Positions 6,578 to 8,306 of a DNA stretch of 8,306 nt are shown here, one piece after another. Location of the stretch: the NCBI GenBank assembly GCA_025936015.1, contig JAICUE010000097.1:1-8306 (forward strand), read 5' to 3'. Each line of letters starts with the position of its first letter. Position 1 is the stretch's first letter. Below the pieces are notes generated by a model. It searched no databases. It was not told where the DNA came from and saw nothing but the letters and a program-made list of their open reading frames with translations. The translations under genes and the position numbers were made by a program. This DNA is from Gemmatimonadaceae bacterium (GTDB lineage Bacteria; Gemmatimonadota; Gemmatimonadetes; Gemmatimonadales; Gemmatimonadaceae).

Positions 6578-6725
6578 CGATGAGCATGATGGGGATCTCG
6601 TCGCGCACCGGATATGCGAGCCGGCAGCTGGGACACACGAGGGTGGTTTCGCGCTCGCGATTCTCGAGGGGGCCCTTGCACTTTGGGCAGACCAGAATCG
6701 CCAGCAGCTGCGGAGCGAGACTCAT
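6558..6725 (-). CDS. Trm112-like small zinc-binding protein (UPF0434/YcaR type)
   Basis: A 55-residue protein, easily missed because it is so short. It starts MSLAPQLLAILVCPKCKGPL, has two Cys pairs (CPKC at 13-16, CPSC at 31-34) forming a zinc ribbon, and continues YPVRDEIPIML, the family's hallmark end. In eukaryotes and archaea Trm112 activates methyltransferases acting on tRNA, rRNA and release factors; the bacterial role is less settled. The ATG overlaps the era stop as ATGA, and a GGAG lies 13-16 nt upstream in the end of era. It uses TAG as stop, the only complete gene here not ending in TGA. Its last 20 nt overlap the start of the porin-like gene. A methyltransferase partner is not seen in the window. 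Confidence 0.88.
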   Translation of the reverse strand: MSLAPQLLAILVCPKCKGPLENRERETTLVCPSCRLAYPVRDEIPIMLIDEASPI

Positions 6726-7606
6726 CGTTTTCTTTTCTCCTCGGGCAATCGATAGCCGAATCGTGCGAGGGCGCCGCTATTCTTTCGCCAGTTGGGCAGC
6801 ACCTTCACCCATAGATCGAGATAAACCTTCTGCTCGAGCAGCGCCTCGATCTTTGTGCGCGCCGCGCGGCCGATTTCCTTGATCCTCGTCCCTTTCGCTC
6901 CGATCAGGATGTGCTTCTGCGTCTCTCGTTCGACGTACAGCACGGCACGAATGTATACCGGCGTGCCGGTTTCGCGAAACTCCTCTATTTCGCAGGCGAG
7001 GCTATAAGGTACCTCTTCATCGAGTTGCTCGAGCGCTGATTCGCGGACGAGCTCCGCGGCGAAGAAGCGGAGCGTCTGCGTGCTGACATCTTCGGCATCG
7101 TAAAGAAACGGGCTTTCGGGTAGAGCAACCCGCGCCTCCGCGATGAGGTCACTGACCCCTTCACCCGTCAGTGCAGAGATGAATCGCGCCGTGGGCGTTG
7201 CCGCTGCGAGGCGTGCACGCTCTCCGGCATCGATGGTATCGACCTTGTTGTAGACCGTGAGCACCGGCGCACGCGGAGCCGACGCCAGCTCCGCGGCGTC
7301 GACCAGGGAATCGGCGGGTCCATTGGCGGCATCGGCCAGGTAAACGACGACATCCGCATCCGAGAGCGCTTCGAGCGCGGTATTGCGCATGGCGCGATGC
7401 AGCGCGTAGCGCGGATTGAGCAATCCCGGTGTGTCGAAGATGATCATCTGGGTGTCATCGTCGGTCACGATACCGACGATGCGGTCCCGGGTGGACTGTG
7501 GCTTCGCGCTGACGATGCTGAGCTTCTGTCCAACGACCCGATTGAGGAAGGTGGACTTTCCCGCGTTCGGCTTCCCGACGACTGTGACTATCCCGGCGCG
7601 AGTCAT
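6722..7606 (-). CDS. era: GTPase Era, ribosome small-subunit assembly factor
   Basis: 294 residues, the standard Era length. All GTPase motifs are present: G1 GKPNAGKST (11-19), G2 STRDR (38-42), G3 DTPG (58-61), G4 NKVD (120-123) and G5 SAL (144-146). A C-terminal type II KH domain follows with the GAKG loop at 236-239 and KEIGRAAR after it. Era binds the 3' end of 16S rRNA and checks late 30S assembly. I chose ATG 7606-7604 (MTRAGIVTVVGKPN), the usual Era start. The upstream TTG at 7615 would add three residues but lies on the candidate -10 box and so is unlikely to be transcribed. The TGA stop overlaps the next gene's ATG. It lies just downstream of the rRNA operon terminator on the same strand. 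Confidence 0.97.
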   Translation of the reverse strand: MTRAGIVTVVGKPNAGKSTFLNRVVGQKLSIVSAKPQSTRDRIVGIVTDDDTQMIIFDTPGLLNPRYALHRAMRNTALEALSDADVVVYLADAANGPADSLVDAAELASAPRAPVLTVYNKVDTIDAGERARLAAATPTARFISALTGEGVSDLIAEARVALPESPFLYDAEDVSTQTLRFFAAELVRESALEQLDEEVPYSLACEIEEFRETGTPVYIRAVLYVERETQKHILIGAKGTRIKEIGRAARTKIEALLEQKVYLDLWVKVLPNWRKNSGALARFGYRLPEEKRKR

Positions 7607-7614
7607 GAGTGACA

Positions 7615-7644
7615 AGTATATGGCGATGCGTCAGACGGTTGGAA
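7615..7644 (-). promoter_or_regulatory. Candidate era promoter, suggesting a leaderless mRNA
   Basis: TATACT (7620-7615, five of six) lies with its last base 9 nt before the A of the era ATG. TTCCAA (7644-7639, three of six) lies 18 bp upstream. Transcription would start at or within about 3 nt of the ATG, and no Shine-Dalgarno sequence precedes it. The -10 is good and the -35 weak; read-through from the rRNA operon is an alternative source of transcript. Confidence 0.45.
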
Positions 7645-7698
7645 TTCGAGCATGGGAAGCTGGAGCGCGCAGCTGACACTCTGACTGAGGAAACGAAA

Positions 7699-7734
7699 CG
7701 AGGGGTGCATGTCCGGCTGGACATGCACCCCTCG
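7699..7734 (-). terminator. Intrinsic terminator of the rRNA operon
   Basis: CGAGGGGTGCATGTCC and GGACATGCACCCCTCG form a perfect 16-bp stem around a 4-nt loop. On the minus strand it is followed by TTTCGTTTCC, a U-rich tail. It lies about 50 nt beyond the 3' end of 5S rRNA and about 80 nt before era. The other strand has no T-run after the stem, so the direction is clear. Confidence 0.9.
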
Positions 7735-7784
7735 CGATTCGTACGACGTCATCCTCGTGATGCTGGACGGCGTGTGCAGCAGGT

Positions 7785-7900
7785 GCCGGCGACGGCCTAC
7801 TCTCCCGCGATCTCTCGATCGGAGTACCATCGGCGCTGTAGGGCTTAACGACCGTGTTCGGAATGGGAACGGGTGTGGCCCCTACGCTCTAGTCGCCAGC
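7785..7900 (-). rRNA. rrf: 5S ribosomal RNA
   Basis: The minus strand carries conserved 5S blocks: CCCGTTCCCATTCCGAACACGG (split here as CCCGTTCCC and ATTCCGAACACGG), CGCCGATGGTACT, and GGGAGAGTAGG near the end. The ends pair as helix I: GCTGGCGAC (7900-7892) with GTCGCCGGC (7793-7785), with one G-U pair. The length of about 116 nt is normal. Exact ends could differ by a few bases. It follows 23S in the usual order and is closed by the hairpin terminator. Confidence 0.93.
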
Positions 7901-8065
7901 GAATCTGGTGGCGCGTTTTCGCGCGCCTGAAGCTTGGACTGCGTATCACATATGACGAAATGTGAATGACAGACGGAGAGTGGTAGTGATCGTGAATTTG
8001 TTCATTTTTGTAGATCGCGCGAAATGCTCTGTCTTGGCCGTTCCCGAGGGAACAGCACATAGAGA
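7901..8065 (-). other. 23S-5S internal transcribed spacer
   Basis: About 165 nt without a gene or recognisable tRNA. It is AT-richer than the surroundings. It holds three short inverted repeats likely to be processing stems: GCGCG-TTTT-CGCGC (7911-7924, next to 5S), TCACAT/ATGTGA (7946-7965), and GTTCCC-GA-GGGAAC (8040-8053, just beyond 23S). Confidence 0.7.
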
Positions 8066-8306
8066 AAGTCAAGCCGCTCGGGCGATTAGGACCGCTGCGC
8101 TTGGAAATGATTGCTCATTGTCCACGGGCGGCCTATCGACGTGGTGGTCTCCCACGGCCCTTCAAGAGAGCTCGAAGCTCTGGGAGGGTTCATCTTGGGG
8201 CGTGCTTCCCACTTAGATGCGTTCAGCGGTTATCACAGCCGATCATCGCTACCCGGCGGTGCCCTTGGCAGGACAGCCGGGACACGAGCGGATCGTCCGA
8301 CCCGGT
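8066..8306 (-). rRNA. rrl: 23S ribosomal RNA, 3' end (runs off the right edge)
   Basis: The plus strand shows complements of highly conserved 23S 3'-domain blocks in the expected order: GCGATTAGGACCG, CGGCCTATCGACGT, GGTTCATCTTGGGGC, CACTTAGATGCGTTCAGC, GCTACCCGGCGGTGCC and GGCAGGACAGCCGG. These match the domain VI region around the last 240 nt of the molecule. The mature 3' end is placed near 8066 (CGGCTTGACTTT on the minus strand), uncertain by about 5 nt. Confidence 0.93.

Noticed and set aside
7901..8065. A tRNA in the 23S-5S spacer
   Set aside because: No cloverleaf, T-loop GTTCRAN context or CCA-type acceptor could be found.
7609..8216. Short open frames on both strands over the 5S, spacer and 23S region
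   Set aside because: They lie in rRNA genes, terminator and spacer and have no coding support.
1..8306. CRISPR array, insertion sequence, phage or defence island
   Set aside because: No direct-repeat array, transposase, integrase or terminal repeats are seen; gene content is core housekeeping.

Overview
The window looks like a chromosomal core segment from a high-GC, didermic (outer-membrane-bearing) bacterium. A Gemmatimonadota-type organism is my best guess. The reasons are a PorV/PorQ-like outer-membrane barrel, a proline-rich zinc-ribbon protein with a conserved C-terminal helical domain, and a degenerate receiver-GGDEF protein sitting among essential translation genes. The phylum is an inference from gene style, not a measured placement. 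Every supported gene and rRNA lies on the minus strand, so the window is transcribed from right to left.

Right end (about 7700-8306): the 3' end of a 23S rRNA, a spacer with no tRNA that I can see, a complete 5S rRNA, and a strong 16-bp hairpin terminator that closes the rRNA operon.

Middle (3517-7606): a tightly packed run of five genes. In transcription order they are era (ribosome-assembly GTPase), a 55-residue Trm112-like zinc protein, a PorV-like outer-membrane barrel, a secreted DUF5683-like protein, and a CAX-type Ca2+/H+ antiporter. Each junction overlaps (ATGA, 20 nt, TGATG, ATGA), so this is almost certainly one translationally coupled operon. A candidate promoter sits just upstream of era, so close that the era mRNA may be leaderless.

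Left half (1-3469): a good sigma70-like promoter (TTGACT, 17 bp, TATCTT) starts a second unit. It carries a degenerate receiver-GGDEF protein overlapping (ATGA) the zinc-ribbon/proline-rich protein. After a 114-nt gap with inverted repeats and a possible promoter come prfB (release factor 2) and the first codons of lysS, again overlapping (GTGA). The prfB gene has the classic programmed +1 frameshift: an ATG-started 24-codon leader runs into an in-frame TGA at 1121-1119 within CTT TGA C, preceded by an internal Shine-Dalgarno-like stretch. A start at 1075 would lose about 39 residues.

The most unusual signal is a dispersed octamer, GCCTAACG. It occurs six times on both strands, always inside genes and read in different codon frames. 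By eye, every CCTAAC hexamer in the window lies inside this octamer. It resembles an iterated functional DNA word (uptake, repair or segregation type) more than a protein-driven repeat.
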